From NCBI RefSeq assembly GCF_900176535.1, contig NZ_FWXT01000001.1, positions 1,054,001 to 1,118,000 on the forward strand: a stretch of 64,000 nt of DNA, given 5' to 3'. Positions 15,866 through 25,173 of the stretch are shown here, piece after piece. Source of the DNA: Pedobacter africanus. GTDB taxonomy: Bacteria > Bacteroidota > Bacteroidia > Sphingobacteriales > Sphingobacteriaceae. Each line of letters starts with the position of its first letter. Positions within the stretch are counted from its first letter, which is position 1. Below the pieces are notes generated by a model. It saw only the letters and a program-made list of their open reading frames with translations. It was not told the origin of the DNA and made no database searches. A program made the translations under genes and the position numbers.

Positions 15866-17950
15866 ATGAAAAGAGCGCTACACCTGACTTTGCCTGCTAC
15901 AGGAATTGTTTTCCTGCTGGTATTTACATGTACCGTTCTTTACGGACAGCTGAAACAACCTTCAGCAACAAAACTGGTTGAACCTGCAATTGTACCGGCC
16001 GATACGGTACCCGCCATCATCAACCATACTATAGAAAATGGCCTGGTATCGTTCAGCTCTGTTTTACGCCCCTTGCGACAGATCGCAGGAGCACCTGAAC
16101 CTTTTTATACTTATTTCTGGGAGTTTGGCGACGGGCAGTTTTCTTTTGAAAAGGAACCACAGCATATCTATCCTGATATAAAGTCTTACGATGTACGTTT
16201 GTTTGCCACCAACAGCTACGATGATGGCAAACGCCCGCCAACAAGACCCAAACCCATAAGACCGGGCGGCAGCAGGCCTGTTCTTGCCGCAGGAAAAAAA
16301 ACCGAAAACTTAAACTTCTTTAAGTCAGGCGGTGCTGTTGAACTCAAAACCAACTGTATGCCCAAGCCCGGTGATGACATGATGCTGGTATTTGGCTACA
16401 GGAACAAACCTGAGAATGGTCTGGCCAGTCTTGCCGGAACCGTTGCCATTTTGTATAATGACAGAGAATTTAACAAAGACAATTTTGAACTGGAAGAAAC
16501 AAGAGCGTACCACGCCGAGAAAAAAACAACGCTGGATAAATATGGGAGCCTTGCTGCTTTAAAGGTAGGCAATTCCAATCCCTACTACGCTGCGCTCAGA
16601 GGTCCTGCAGTTGCTGAACCTGATGTGATTTTTGACCCGGAGGGTACTGCCCTGATCAAGGAAAAAATGGCTGCTTACAGAAAAGCTGAAAGCTGGAGGT
16701 TTGAGGACCTGAAATCCGGGGAAGAGAAATTCCTGTTCATGCAGTTTAAGACTACGCCGGAAATGATAAAGGACACGAATGCCGTGGTAAAACTTACCGG
16801 TATGTTCATTCCCGACAACCCTTTGGCCCTAACGGAATTCTTTACCATAGAGCTTCAGATCGTGGCTTCGCATGACCCGAATAAAATGATGCTCAGGAAC
16901 AGCAGGATGAACTTTCGTTTCACCGGAAAAAACAAAAGGCTAAGCTATAAGGTAAGGTTTCAGAATACAGGTAAAGGCCCTGCCAAAAAGATTGATGTAG
17001 GTGTGGCCATTGCGGAGGTATTGAATAAAGGATCCGTAGAGATTATAGATTCCAAGCCAAAGGTAGGCTTGTGCAATGCTGCCTATGCTGGCCAGAGTTG
17101 TCTGGATACCATAAGCCGTGCAGATAGTTTACATTTTATATTTAAAAACATTTACCTGCCCGGCCTGCAGCAAAAGGGCGTGAATGATGCCGATTCTACA
17201 ATGGGTTTTATAGAGTACAAGATTGGCTTTAAAGAGAAACCAAAAAAGCTGCCGTTTAAAAGCGGTGCTGCTATAGTTTTTGATAAGAATGAGCCTATCT
17301 ATACCAATAGGGCTACAGGCCGGTACAAAATGGGCTTATCACCAGGAATCATAGCCGGTTATGGTTTTCCTTTTAAAAATGGGAATACACCTTTTTCCGG
17401 ACAAAAAAACATCAGCTTCGGTGTAAGCCTGGCCCCCTTTGCCCCGCACCGGTATTACTGGCAGGTAGAACTCTATGGCAGCTCCTATGCCGAAAAGGAG
17501 TATCTGGTGGGAAGAAAGGAAGGAAACGACCGCCTGATACCTGTAGTGATTGATGGTAAACAACGGGAAGGCCGGTTGAAATATGCGGACAGTACTGTAC
17601 GCACCAAGGTAATAACGATCAATATTGTCCCGGCACAGATCAGGTACAATTTCAACAAGTACTTCGGTGCAGGCATTGGCACTTTGGTTTCTTTCAGCAT
17701 TGACGAACAATCTACCCCTGGAAAAACTGCTTTATATGAACTGCCAACTGCCGTCGGCACACTGGAACAGGCCAGTATCCAGCAGTCTTTCAGCAAAATC
17801 TCCAGGCAATTCAATAACTTCCAGAGTACTTTATTTGCCGATGTGCAACTGGGCAAGGTACATGTTGGACCGGCTATTGGCTTCAGGTACCTGTATACTT
17901 TCCAGGGGTCAAACAACAGACTGGTTACCTATTTAACATGGAAATTTTAG
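15866..17950 (+). CDS. Secreted PKD-domain protein with conserved-repeat and C-terminal barrel-like regions
   Basis: I start at ATG 15866; an upstream TTG at 15845 would add seven residues before the signal peptide. The 694-residue product has a signal peptide (1-28). A PKD-like domain spans about 52-125 (FWEFGDGQFSFEKEPQHIYP). A long unassigned region is followed by a DUF11-like segment (about 340-400: LSYKVRFQNTGKGPAKKIDV). The C-terminal part is strand-rich and ends VTYLTWKF, like an outer-membrane barrel closing with Phe. The next gene starts 13 nt inside its end, so the two are translationally coupled. It probably exposes PKD or DUF11 domains at the envelope surface. Confidence 0.75.
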   Translation: MKRALHLTLPATGIVFLLVFTCTVLYGQLKQPSATKLVEPAIVPADTVPAIINHTIENGLVSFSSVLRPLRQIAGAPEPFYTYFWEFGDGQFSFEKEPQHIYPDIKSYDVRLFATNSYDDGKRPPTRPKPIRPGGSRPVLAAGKKTENLNFFKSGGAVELKTNCMPKPGDDMMLVFGYRNKPENGLASLAGTVAILYNDREFNKDNFELEETRAYHAEKKTTLDKYGSLAALKVGNSNPYYAALRGPAVAEPDVIFDPEGTALIKEKMAAYRKAESWRFEDLKSGEEKFLFMQFKTTPEMIKDTNAVVKLTGMFIPDNPLALTEFFTIELQIVASHDPNKMMLRNSRMNFRFTGKNKRLSYKVRFQNTGKGPAKKIDVGVAIAEVLNKGSVEIIDSKPKVGLCNAAYAGQSCLDTISRADSLHFIFKNIYLPGLQQKGVNDADSTMGFIEYKIGFKEKPKKLPFKSGAAIVFDKNEPIYTNRATGRYKMGLSPGIIAGYGFPFKNGNTPFSGQKNISFGVSLAPFAPHRYYWQVELYGSSYAEKEYLVGRKEGNDRLIPVVIDGKQREGRLKYADSTVRTKVITINIVPAQIRYNFNKYFGAGIGTLVSFSIDEQSTPGKTALYELPTAVGTLEQASIQQSFSKISRQFNNFQSTLFADVQLGKVHVGPAIGFRYLYTFQGSNNRLVTYLTWKF

Positions 17951-20658
17951 TCAGGTTTTGGATTCTGCTTGTCTGCCTTTCATTTTCAGGGTCCATTATC
18001 GCCCAAACAAACAAGCCTGCACCCCCTGGTATAGTAAAATCACTCGATTCACTGGAAAAACTGGATAATCTTTCGGAGTGGATCTATACCAGAATAGACT
18101 ATAGCTATCAGAACCCGGGGCAAAGTCTTTCCTTTTTGATGGAGTCGGAAGCACAAAGCTGGCGCAGTCCGAAGTCGGTGGCCGAAAAGGAAGCATGGTT
18201 AATGCTGCTCAGCAATCAGGCCTACAACCAGCTGTATAGTGGAAATATCTTACAGTCCATCAATTGTTACGAACAGGCCTACAATTACTATACAAAGCAT
18301 AAACTGAATGTAGAAGGTATTGCAGAATATGTTTTGAAACCCTGGGCAAACAATTACACCCGTTTGGGCGACTATGAGAAGGCGCTCTTTATACAGCAGA
18401 AAACGCTGGATTTTGCAAAGAAAGAACATAATGATGTATTAACAATAGCTGTTTACAACAACATGGCAATCTCCTATCGTTCATTGGGTGATTTCCAGAA
18501 GGCCGAAGCCTGTATCACGCAGGGTACAAAAAAGAGCAAACCATCTTCCGCCGGGCTCATCCTGCTCAGCAACACCCTGGCCGACATCCATAGCGATAAA
18601 AATGAGCTTGATCTTGCCGAAAAGGTAATCACAGCAAACATCAATCGCCAAAAAAACAGGAAGCCTGATTTTGAATCTGCATATTGGTTGTTGAGCAGCT
18701 ACATTACCGCAGGCGATATCCAGCTGAAAAAGCAGCTGTATGCCAAAGCCAGAACTTATTACCAGCAGGCGCTTGTCATTAACAACAAGTATTATAAAGG
18801 CAACCGTTTGAGGGAAAAGGCTTATATCCTGATCCAGCTTGGAAAAATAAACCTTGACCTTAAACAAGCCCGCCCCGCCCAGAACTTGTTTAATGATGCC
18901 CTCGCTTTATTTGGCTTAAGGGACCCTGAAGGAAAAATAAGGCCGCAAAGAATATTTGGCGACAACCGCCTGATTGACGTATTTTACCAGCGTGCCCTTG
19001 CATTTGGTATGGCGGGCATGGAAGAAGAAGCCTTGGAAAGTATACGTTTTTCCCTGCTCTCGGCAGATAAGATCCGTTTTGAACTGGCAGATGTAAAAAC
19101 CAAGCAGCGTTTCCAGCAGCAGACCAGGCTCATGGCCGAAAAAGCAATGGATATGGCCCTGGGCCTGCTCCAAAAAACCGGACGGCATCAATATGCAGAA
19201 GCAATTGTTCAGCTCATCGAACAAACAAAAGCACGTATCCTGCTCGACGATATCCGTAAAAACCAGCAACAGCTAAGCCTGAGTATCAAAGACCCACTCT
19301 TTCAGGAAAGGGCCAGGCTTGAGCAGGCCATGGCCTATAACGAAAGGGAGATCCTGCAAAACCCTGAGGCAACAGCCAGGCTGGAAGAACGTAACGCCGA
19401 GCTTAAATTTAAACTGGAAGACCTGGAAAAAAATATGCTGAAACAGTACCCCTCATTTGCCATCAGTAACGACAATCCGGTTGCAACCGATTTGCTACAG
19501 TTGCCATCCAGGGCTCATTTTGTTGAATTTTTTATGGGGGCAGCGTACATTTATGTTGTAGAAATTGCAAACCGACGGGTAAAACACGTTAAACGCATCC
19601 GTCATGCAGAAAACATAAAAAAACAAATCAGCAGTTTTGTCAGATTGTATTACCAAAACGGACCAGCAGCGATGATGAACCAGCCAAAAGCATTTTTCCT
19701 GGCTTCCCATCAGCTCTATAACACCCTGCTTGGTGGCTTTAATTTTCCTGAAAACAAAAACCTCATCATTATCCCCGATGAGGTTACAGGTTACCTTTCC
19801 TTCGATGGCTTAATCACCCGTGGCAAATATACAGCTGAAATTACCAGATGGCCCTTTCTGATCAACGCCTGCACCATAACCTATGCTTTCTCTATCCAGA
19901 CCTGGCTAAACCAGGCGGCAAAAAAAATCAATCCGGGCAAAAAATTTGAAGGACTATTTATCAGCCATCGGTATAAAAGCAGGCAGTTCATTCCCGCTGT
20001 AGCCAGGGAAGCAAAGGCTATGGAAAAAATTGTAAAGGGAAAATTCAGAAGCGATGAGGCGGCTGGTGTAAATGACTTTTTTAAGGCATTCGACAATACC
20101 AATGTATTGCATATCAGTACCCATTCTTACCTCTCGGGTGCACAAAAAGAGCCTACGCTAGCTTTTAATGATAACGAAGTATACCTGTTTGAGCTATCGT
20201 CAAGGAAAACTGCGCCCGACCTGGTTGTACTGAGTGCCTGCCGGACCGCAGATGGTGCTATGAGTAGCGGGGAAGGGATCATCAGCATGAGCAGGGGCTT
20301 TGCAGCTTTAGGTACAGGTGGTACCATTGCAGGGTTGTGGAATGTAAATGACAGGGCAGCTTCAGAAATTACCGCAAGCTGCTATAGCAATATGTTGGCC
20401 GGACAGAAAATAAGCACAGCATTGCGGCACGCAAAACTGCAATGGCTGCATCAGCCCCAGCGTGCGCCACAGGAATACCTGCCCTATTACTGGGATGCCC
20501 TGATCTACATGGGCTACGATAGGAAAATAGAACTGAGGCCCGCGGGAAATATACTTGCAGATTACGGAAAATTAAGCATACTGGTAATTACTGCCCTATG
20601 CGGCATTTACTACCTCATCAAAATCAGAAGAAAAACTATTTCTCCTGCTTCAGTATAG
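17938..20658 (+). CDS. Secreted, membrane-anchored TPR-CHAT (caspase-like) protein
   Basis: The 906-residue protein has a signal peptide (1-22), an array of TPRs (about 84-430: YNNMAISYRSLGDFQKAEA, KARTYYQQALVI), a charged helical linker (about 435-500) and a CHAT peptidase domain (about 600-870). One membrane helix (879-896) precedes a short basic tail. The CHAT dyad is visible as HISTH (His729) and LSACRT (Cys768), followed by GEGIISMSRGFAALGTGGTIAGLWNVND. CHAT domains are caspase-like cysteine peptidases. The layout places TPRs and peptidase on the non-cytosolic side. It overlaps the PKD gene by 13 nt and runs 23 nt into the convergent glgB. Substrate and trigger are unknown. Confidence 0.9.
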   Translation: MEILVRFWILLVCLSFSGSIIAQTNKPAPPGIVKSLDSLEKLDNLSEWIYTRIDYSYQNPGQSLSFLMESEAQSWRSPKSVAEKEAWLMLLSNQAYNQLYSGNILQSINCYEQAYNYYTKHKLNVEGIAEYVLKPWANNYTRLGDYEKALFIQQKTLDFAKKEHNDVLTIAVYNNMAISYRSLGDFQKAEACITQGTKKSKPSSAGLILLSNTLADIHSDKNELDLAEKVITANINRQKNRKPDFESAYWLLSSYITAGDIQLKKQLYAKARTYYQQALVINNKYYKGNRLREKAYILIQLGKINLDLKQARPAQNLFNDALALFGLRDPEGKIRPQRIFGDNRLIDVFYQRALAFGMAGMEEEALESIRFSLLSADKIRFELADVKTKQRFQQQTRLMAEKAMDMALGLLQKTGRHQYAEAIVQLIEQTKARILLDDIRKNQQQLSLSIKDPLFQERARLEQAMAYNEREILQNPEATARLEERNAELKFKLEDLEKNMLKQYPSFAISNDNPVATDLLQLPSRAHFVEFFMGAAYIYVVEIANRRVKHVKRIRHAENIKKQISSFVRLYYQNGPAAMMNQPKAFFLASHQLYNTLLGGFNFPENKNLIIIPDEVTGYLSFDGLITRGKYTAEITRWPFLINACTITYAFSIQTWLNQAAKKINPGKKFEGLFISHRYKSRQFIPAVAREAKAMEKIVKGKFRSDEAAGVNDFFKAFDNTNVLHISTHSYLSGAQKEPTLAFNDNEVYLFELSSRKTAPDLVVLSACRTADGAMSSGEGIISMSRGFAALGTGGTIAGLWNVNDRAASEITASCYSNMLAGQKISTALRHAKLQWLHQPQRAPQEYLPYYWDALIYMGYDRKIELRPAGNILADYGKLSILVITALCGIYYLIKIRRKTISPASV

Positions 20659-22546
20659 TAGCCGCCAGAGGTGGAACATTCAGCACAATAGAATAATCCC
20701 TATTGTGACAAGCTTCTTTTTCAGGCAACAAGGCCTGCTTATTGTGCTTTCCGCTACCAAAAAATTCTTTTGCGTCGGTATTGAAGATCTCTTTCCATTT
20801 TGCTTTGAAAGGCAGGCCTACACGGTAATTTTCCCTGTACACCGGCGTAAGGTTTAAGATCACGATAAGTGTATCCTTTGCTTTTTTACCTTTCCGGATA
20901 TAAATATAGATGGAATGTCTGGCATCATCTGCATTGATCCATTCGAAACCTTCTGGAGAAAAACTATGTTCATATAAGGCCGGCTCGGAGGTATACAGTT
21001 TATTAATTGCCCGCACCGTTTTTTGCATGCCTCTATGTGGTGCATGCTCCAGCAGGTGCCAGTCGAGCGAGTTCTTGAAATCCCATTCATGGGTTTGCGC
21101 AAATTCATTGCCCATAAAAAGCAGTTTGGTTCCAGGTTGGGTGAACATATAGGCATACAATACCCTAAGGTTGGCAAATTTCTGCCATTCATCTCCAGGC
21201 ATTTTATAGATCATGGACGATTTGCCATGTACAACCTCGTCATGCGAAAAGGGCAGCATAAAGTTCTCGCTAAAAGCATAGGTAATGCTAAAGGTAAGCT
21301 GGTAATGATGGTACCTTCTGTTGATGGGATCATTCTTGAAATACTTTAAGGTATCGTTCATCCAGCCCATCATCCATTTCATGCCAAAGCCCAAACCGCC
21401 ATTGTGCACTGGGCGCGTAACCCCCGGATAGGTACTACTTTCCTCGGCAATGGTATGTACGCCTTCAAAGTCACGGTAAACAGCAACATTCAGTTCTTTA
21501 AGGAACTGGGTAGCCCCCAGGTTTTCGCTGCCCCCGTATTCATTCGTCGCAGCTTCGCCAGGCTGACGTGAAAAGTCGAAATAAAGCATAGAGGCCACCG
21601 CATCAACCCTTAGTCCGTCTATATGGAATTTATCCAACCAGTAAATGGCGTTGCTGATCAAAAAAGAGCGCACTTCATTTCTGTCGTAATTGAATATATA
21701 GGATTTCCAATCTGGATGAAAACCCTTGCGCATATCTGAGTGCTCATATAGGTGTGTACCGTCAAAATGGTAAAGGCCATGTGCATCTCCCGGGAAATGC
21801 GAAGGTACCCAATCCATAATTACGGCTATATTGTTTTTATGCAGCTCGTTGATCAGGTACATGAGTTCCTGCGGAGTGCCATGCCTGGAACTGGCCGCAA
21901 AATACCCGGTAATCTGATAACCCCAGGATGGAAAATAGGGGTATTCCATTACCGGCATAAATTCTACATGGGTAAAGCCCATATCCAGTACATAAGGTAC
22001 CAGGCTATTGGCTATTTCTATATAGGTTAGCACCCGGTCTGGCTCAGTCGGATCGCGCTGCCAGGAGCCTAAATGCACTTCATAAACCGACATCGGCTTG
22101 TTCAAGGCATTCAGTTTGGCCCTCTTGTTCATCCAGGTTTTATCTTTCCATTTGAAATCGTTATCCCATACAATAGAAGCCGTTTTTGGCGGATGTTCCC
22201 ACCTTTTTGCATAAGGATCACCCTTTTCTAACTCTTCCCCTCCGAAACCTTTTATCAAAAACTTATAGACCTCGCCCTTGCCCACACCAGGAATGAAACC
22301 TTCCCATATGCCCGATGAATCCAGCCGGCGGTTCAAAGGATGTGAAACTTTGTTCCAATCGTTAAAGTCGGCAATAAGATGCACAGCCTGTGCATTTGGT
22401 GCCCATACAGAAAAGTAAGTGCCTGTCAGCCCATCCACACTGATCAGGTGGGCGCCAAACTTTTCATATAGCCGAAAGTGCTTGCCGGATACAAATAAAG
22501 AAATATCAAAATCACTGAATAAGCTATGAGCAAGCACTTTTTCCAT
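20636..22546 (-). CDS. glgB: 1,4-alpha-glucan (glycogen) branching enzyme
   Basis: The 636-residue GH13 enzyme makes alpha-1,6 branches in glycogen. An N-terminal CBM48-like region (FSVWAPNAQAVHLIADFNDWN) precedes the TIM barrel. Its motifs are MDWVPSHFPGD, DGLRVDAVASMLYFD (nucleophile Asp), EESSTYPG (acid Glu) and LPFSHDEVVHGK. The start overlaps the stop of the GH31 gene by one base, so the two form an operon. Its 3' end overlaps the TPR-CHAT gene by 23 nt on the opposite strand. It is a shorter GlgB form lacking the extra N1 domain. Confidence 0.95.
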   Translation of the reverse strand: MEKVLAHSLFSDFDISLFVSGKHFRLYEKFGAHLISVDGLTGTYFSVWAPNAQAVHLIADFNDWNKVSHPLNRRLDSSGIWEGFIPGVGKGEVYKFLIKGFGGEELEKGDPYAKRWEHPPKTASIVWDNDFKWKDKTWMNKRAKLNALNKPMSVYEVHLGSWQRDPTEPDRVLTYIEIANSLVPYVLDMGFTHVEFMPVMEYPYFPSWGYQITGYFAASSRHGTPQELMYLINELHKNNIAVIMDWVPSHFPGDAHGLYHFDGTHLYEHSDMRKGFHPDWKSYIFNYDRNEVRSFLISNAIYWLDKFHIDGLRVDAVASMLYFDFSRQPGEAATNEYGGSENLGATQFLKELNVAVYRDFEGVHTIAEESSTYPGVTRPVHNGGLGFGMKWMMGWMNDTLKYFKNDPINRRYHHYQLTFSITYAFSENFMLPFSHDEVVHGKSSMIYKMPGDEWQKFANLRVLYAYMFTQPGTKLLFMGNEFAQTHEWDFKNSLDWHLLEHAPHRGMQKTVRAINKLYTSEPALYEHSFSPEGFEWINADDARHSIYIYIRKGKKAKDTLIVILNLTPVYRENYRVGLPFKAKWKEIFNTDAKEFFGSGKHNKQALLPEKEACHNRDYSIVLNVPPLAATILKQEK

Positions 22547-25008
22547 TAGTTATATATTTTTATACTGGTAAAATTCTTATTTGATCTGAAACGCAAACAA
22601 TTATTTTCTAACTGATAATCTGTCACATCCCTATCATCAACGGTGATCTTATTTACATTAAAAGGCAGGCCTATAACCTTGTAATTGTACCATTCGTAAT
22701 TTGGTGTATACAATCCTTCAACACTTTGTTCTATGGTAAGTTGGTAACTGGTTCCTTTTACACTAAACTTCTTCTCCGAATAAATATCCTGTTCATAGGC
22801 AAAAGTATCGCCATGGTCTTCGTAAAGGAAGGAATTTACTTCATATTCGCTGTAATATACGTTTAATAATACTTCATCGATGTTCTTTTCTCCAACATAT
22901 TGCATCACCGGATATTCAGGAATAACTGAGCCGGCCCTTACAAATAAAGGCATATGGTCTAAAGGTGCCTGAATGTTGTGTTCACTTTCGCCGGTAAGCA
23001 CTTCGTGTGTCCAGAAGTTGAACCATTTGCCTTTAGGCAGATAAACCATTCGCGATACAGCACCCTGTTCCAGTACCGGACATACCAATATCTTATCGCC
23101 AAAAGTAAACTCATCCTGGCGGTAAGCATTGCCCGCATTCTCCTGCTCCAGCATTACCAATGGCCTTAGGATCGGGAAGCCGTAACGGTGGTGCTCCCAG
23201 AATACCGAGTACAGGTAAGGCATTAAGCGATATCTCAGTTCAATATAGGTACGGTTAATGCTGGTATAAGGCTCTCCGAAACTCCAGGGTTCCCGCTCGG
23301 CAGTATCGCCTGCGGAGTGCGCGCGCATAAATGGCGAGAACGTGCCCAACTGAATCCAGCGGGTAAACAGTTCTCCATCTGGCTCACCACTAAATCCACC
23401 TATATCCGTTCCGCAAAAAGGCACGCCCGAGATAGACATGCGCTGACACTGGATATTGCCAATTTTCAGGTGCTCCCAGGTGGCCACATTATCGCCTGTC
23501 CACACACAGCCATAACGTTGCATGCCCGAATAACCTGCCCGGGTAATGGTAAACGGACGCTTATTGCGCATCAGTTTTTTAAGCCCATCATACGTAGAGC
23601 GAACCATCTGCATGCCATAGATGTTGTGTGCCTTACGGTGTGAACCCCTGTACCCATCATAGTTGTGGCGCACGTCGTTAGGGAAAGTACCCGATCCAAA
23701 TACGGCAGGTTCATTCATGTCATTCCATACGCCTGCAACACCAATATCTACCAGTTCTTTATACAGCTTGCCCCACCATTCTCTTACTGCAGGATTGGTA
23801 AAATCGGGGAACTGGCACCTGCCCGGCCATACATGGCCTTCCATAAAGTAATCATCGCTTCTGCGGCAGAAATAATTGTTTTCTTTACCCTCTTTGAATA
23901 CCCAGTAATTGTCATCTACTTTAATCCCCGGATCGATCATCACTACGGTTTTAATGCCTTGGTTGGCCAGTTCCTTGATCATTCTTTTAGGGTCAGGGAA
24001 ATGGCTTTTATTCCAGGTAAAACAGCGGTAACCATCCATGTAATCGATATCCAGGTAAATGGCATCGCAAGGGATATTCCTGGACCTGAACCCGTCGGCA
24101 ATTTCCTTTACCTTCTTTTCAGGATAATAGCTCCACCTGCACTGATGGTAACCCAAAGCCCATTTTGGTGGCATGGGATGGGTTCCGGTAAGGCTCTGGT
24201 ACCTTTTTACCACATCCATCAAATGCGGTCCATGAATATAGTAGTATTGCAATTCGCCACCATCCGCCCAGAAGCTGGTTTTCGAATTGTCTTCTTTCCC
24301 AAAATCAAAATAAGAACGGAAGGTATTGTCGAAGAATATGCCATAAGCTGCCCCATGATGAACCCCGCTGTAAAAAGGAATCGTGCGGTATAAAGGATCC
24401 TGGTCCCAGCCAAAAGAATAGGCATCAGTGTTCCAGTTCTGGAAATGACGGCCCCTAAGGTTCATGTTGCCGGATTTATCGCCCAGTCCATAAAAGTTCT
24501 CTTCCGAGAGGCATTTCTTGGTGGCATATACATAATAGCCTCCGAATTCTATATTCTCTTCCCAGTGCATCGGCGATTCGTCTTCGCTCATGACCATCTG
24601 GCTCTGGTTTTCAATAAATGAGATATGGAAATCGTTTTTACTGATCTTACAGGTAATGGTATTGGTAGATATCAGGTACTGCAACTCCTGTTCCTCCATT
24701 TTGAAGGTAGTTACCTTTTGATCTACCACGGGCACAGCATAGGAGAAATCATCCAGAAAAACACCATGAGGTGCCAGTCTTATCCTTATGATTTCATCAC
24801 TCACTACCCTGACCTCTACCCGCGCATCGCCATCAGAAAAGTAAAATTTGTTCCCTTCTGCATGTATTTGCGTTACGGTGCTCAAATATTTTTTAACAAT
24901 TGGCTTAGGCCCTGAAACCGGATTATTCAAATGCTGGACAATCTCTTCGACCACTTCCCCGGTATTTATATCGTTTGTTTCTTTGTTCTGTTTGTTTAAT
25001 TCTTCCAT
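22546..25008 (-). CDS. Glycoside hydrolase family 31 (alpha-glucosidase-like)
   Basis: I start at ATG 25008, preceded by a strong AAGGGGG ribosome site; a TTG at 25062 would add 18 residues. The 820-residue product has the GH31 layout: an N-terminal beta domain, a catalytic barrel with nucleophile Asp in GVWNDMNEPAVF, acid/base Asp in RAHSAGDTAEREPW, then C-terminal beta domains. YHQCRWSYYPEKKV is typical of alpha-glucosidases. No signal peptide was seen, so it is cytosolic. With glgB directly downstream it fits intracellular glycogen or maltooligosaccharide turnover. Alpha-xylosidase activity cannot be excluded. Confidence 0.9.
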   Translation of the reverse strand: MEELNKQNKETNDINTGEVVEEIVQHLNNPVSGPKPIVKKYLSTVTQIHAEGNKFYFSDGDARVEVRVVSDEIIRIRLAPHGVFLDDFSYAVPVVDQKVTTFKMEEQELQYLISTNTITCKISKNDFHISFIENQSQMVMSEDESPMHWEENIEFGGYYVYATKKCLSEENFYGLGDKSGNMNLRGRHFQNWNTDAYSFGWDQDPLYRTIPFYSGVHHGAAYGIFFDNTFRSYFDFGKEDNSKTSFWADGGELQYYYIHGPHLMDVVKRYQSLTGTHPMPPKWALGYHQCRWSYYPEKKVKEIADGFRSRNIPCDAIYLDIDYMDGYRCFTWNKSHFPDPKRMIKELANQGIKTVVMIDPGIKVDDNYWVFKEGKENNYFCRRSDDYFMEGHVWPGRCQFPDFTNPAVREWWGKLYKELVDIGVAGVWNDMNEPAVFGSGTFPNDVRHNYDGYRGSHRKAHNIYGMQMVRSTYDGLKKLMRNKRPFTITRAGYSGMQRYGCVWTGDNVATWEHLKIGNIQCQRMSISGVPFCGTDIGGFSGEPDGELFTRWIQLGTFSPFMRAHSAGDTAEREPWSFGEPYTSINRTYIELRYRLMPYLYSVFWEHHRYGFPILRPLVMLEQENAGNAYRQDEFTFGDKILVCPVLEQGAVSRMVYLPKGKWFNFWTHEVLTGESEHNIQAPLDHMPLFVRAGSVIPEYPVMQYVGEKNIDEVLLNVYYSEYEVNSFLYEDHGDTFAYEQDIYSEKKFSVKGTSYQLTIEQSVEGLYTPNYEWYNYKVIGLPFNVNKITVDDRDVTDYQLENNCLRFRSNKNFTSIKIYN

Positions 25009-25124
25009 GAAAACCCCCTTAAGTAAAAACACGAACTCATTTACTTCGTGTACTTTGTACAACTAAGGTGTTAAAATTTCTCTTAAAACCAAAGGATTAT
25101 TATGAGATATATTGTAACAAAAAG

Positions 25125-25154
25125 AAAGGCCCTGGCGTACCTGCCAGGGCCTTT
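25125..25154 (-). terminator. Rho-independent terminator of the TonB-dependent receptor gene
   Basis: A perfect 12-bp stem (arms AAAGGCCCTGGC and GCCAGGGCCTTT) with a 6-nt loop is followed on the minus strand by CTTTTTG. It lies 20 nt after the receptor stop. Confidence 0.88.
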
Positions 25155-25173
25155 CGGCGCTAAGAAAAAGGTT

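Noticed and set aside
17938..20658. Type III-E CRISPR (Craspase) association of the TPR-CHAT protein
   Set aside because: There is no repeat-spacer array and no Cas gene in the window, and the protein has a signal peptide and membrane anchor unlike Csx29.
23665..24393. 242-codon plus-strand frame antisense to the GH31 gene
   Set aside because: The GH31 catalytic motifs lie on the other strand; no ribosome site or family features were seen.
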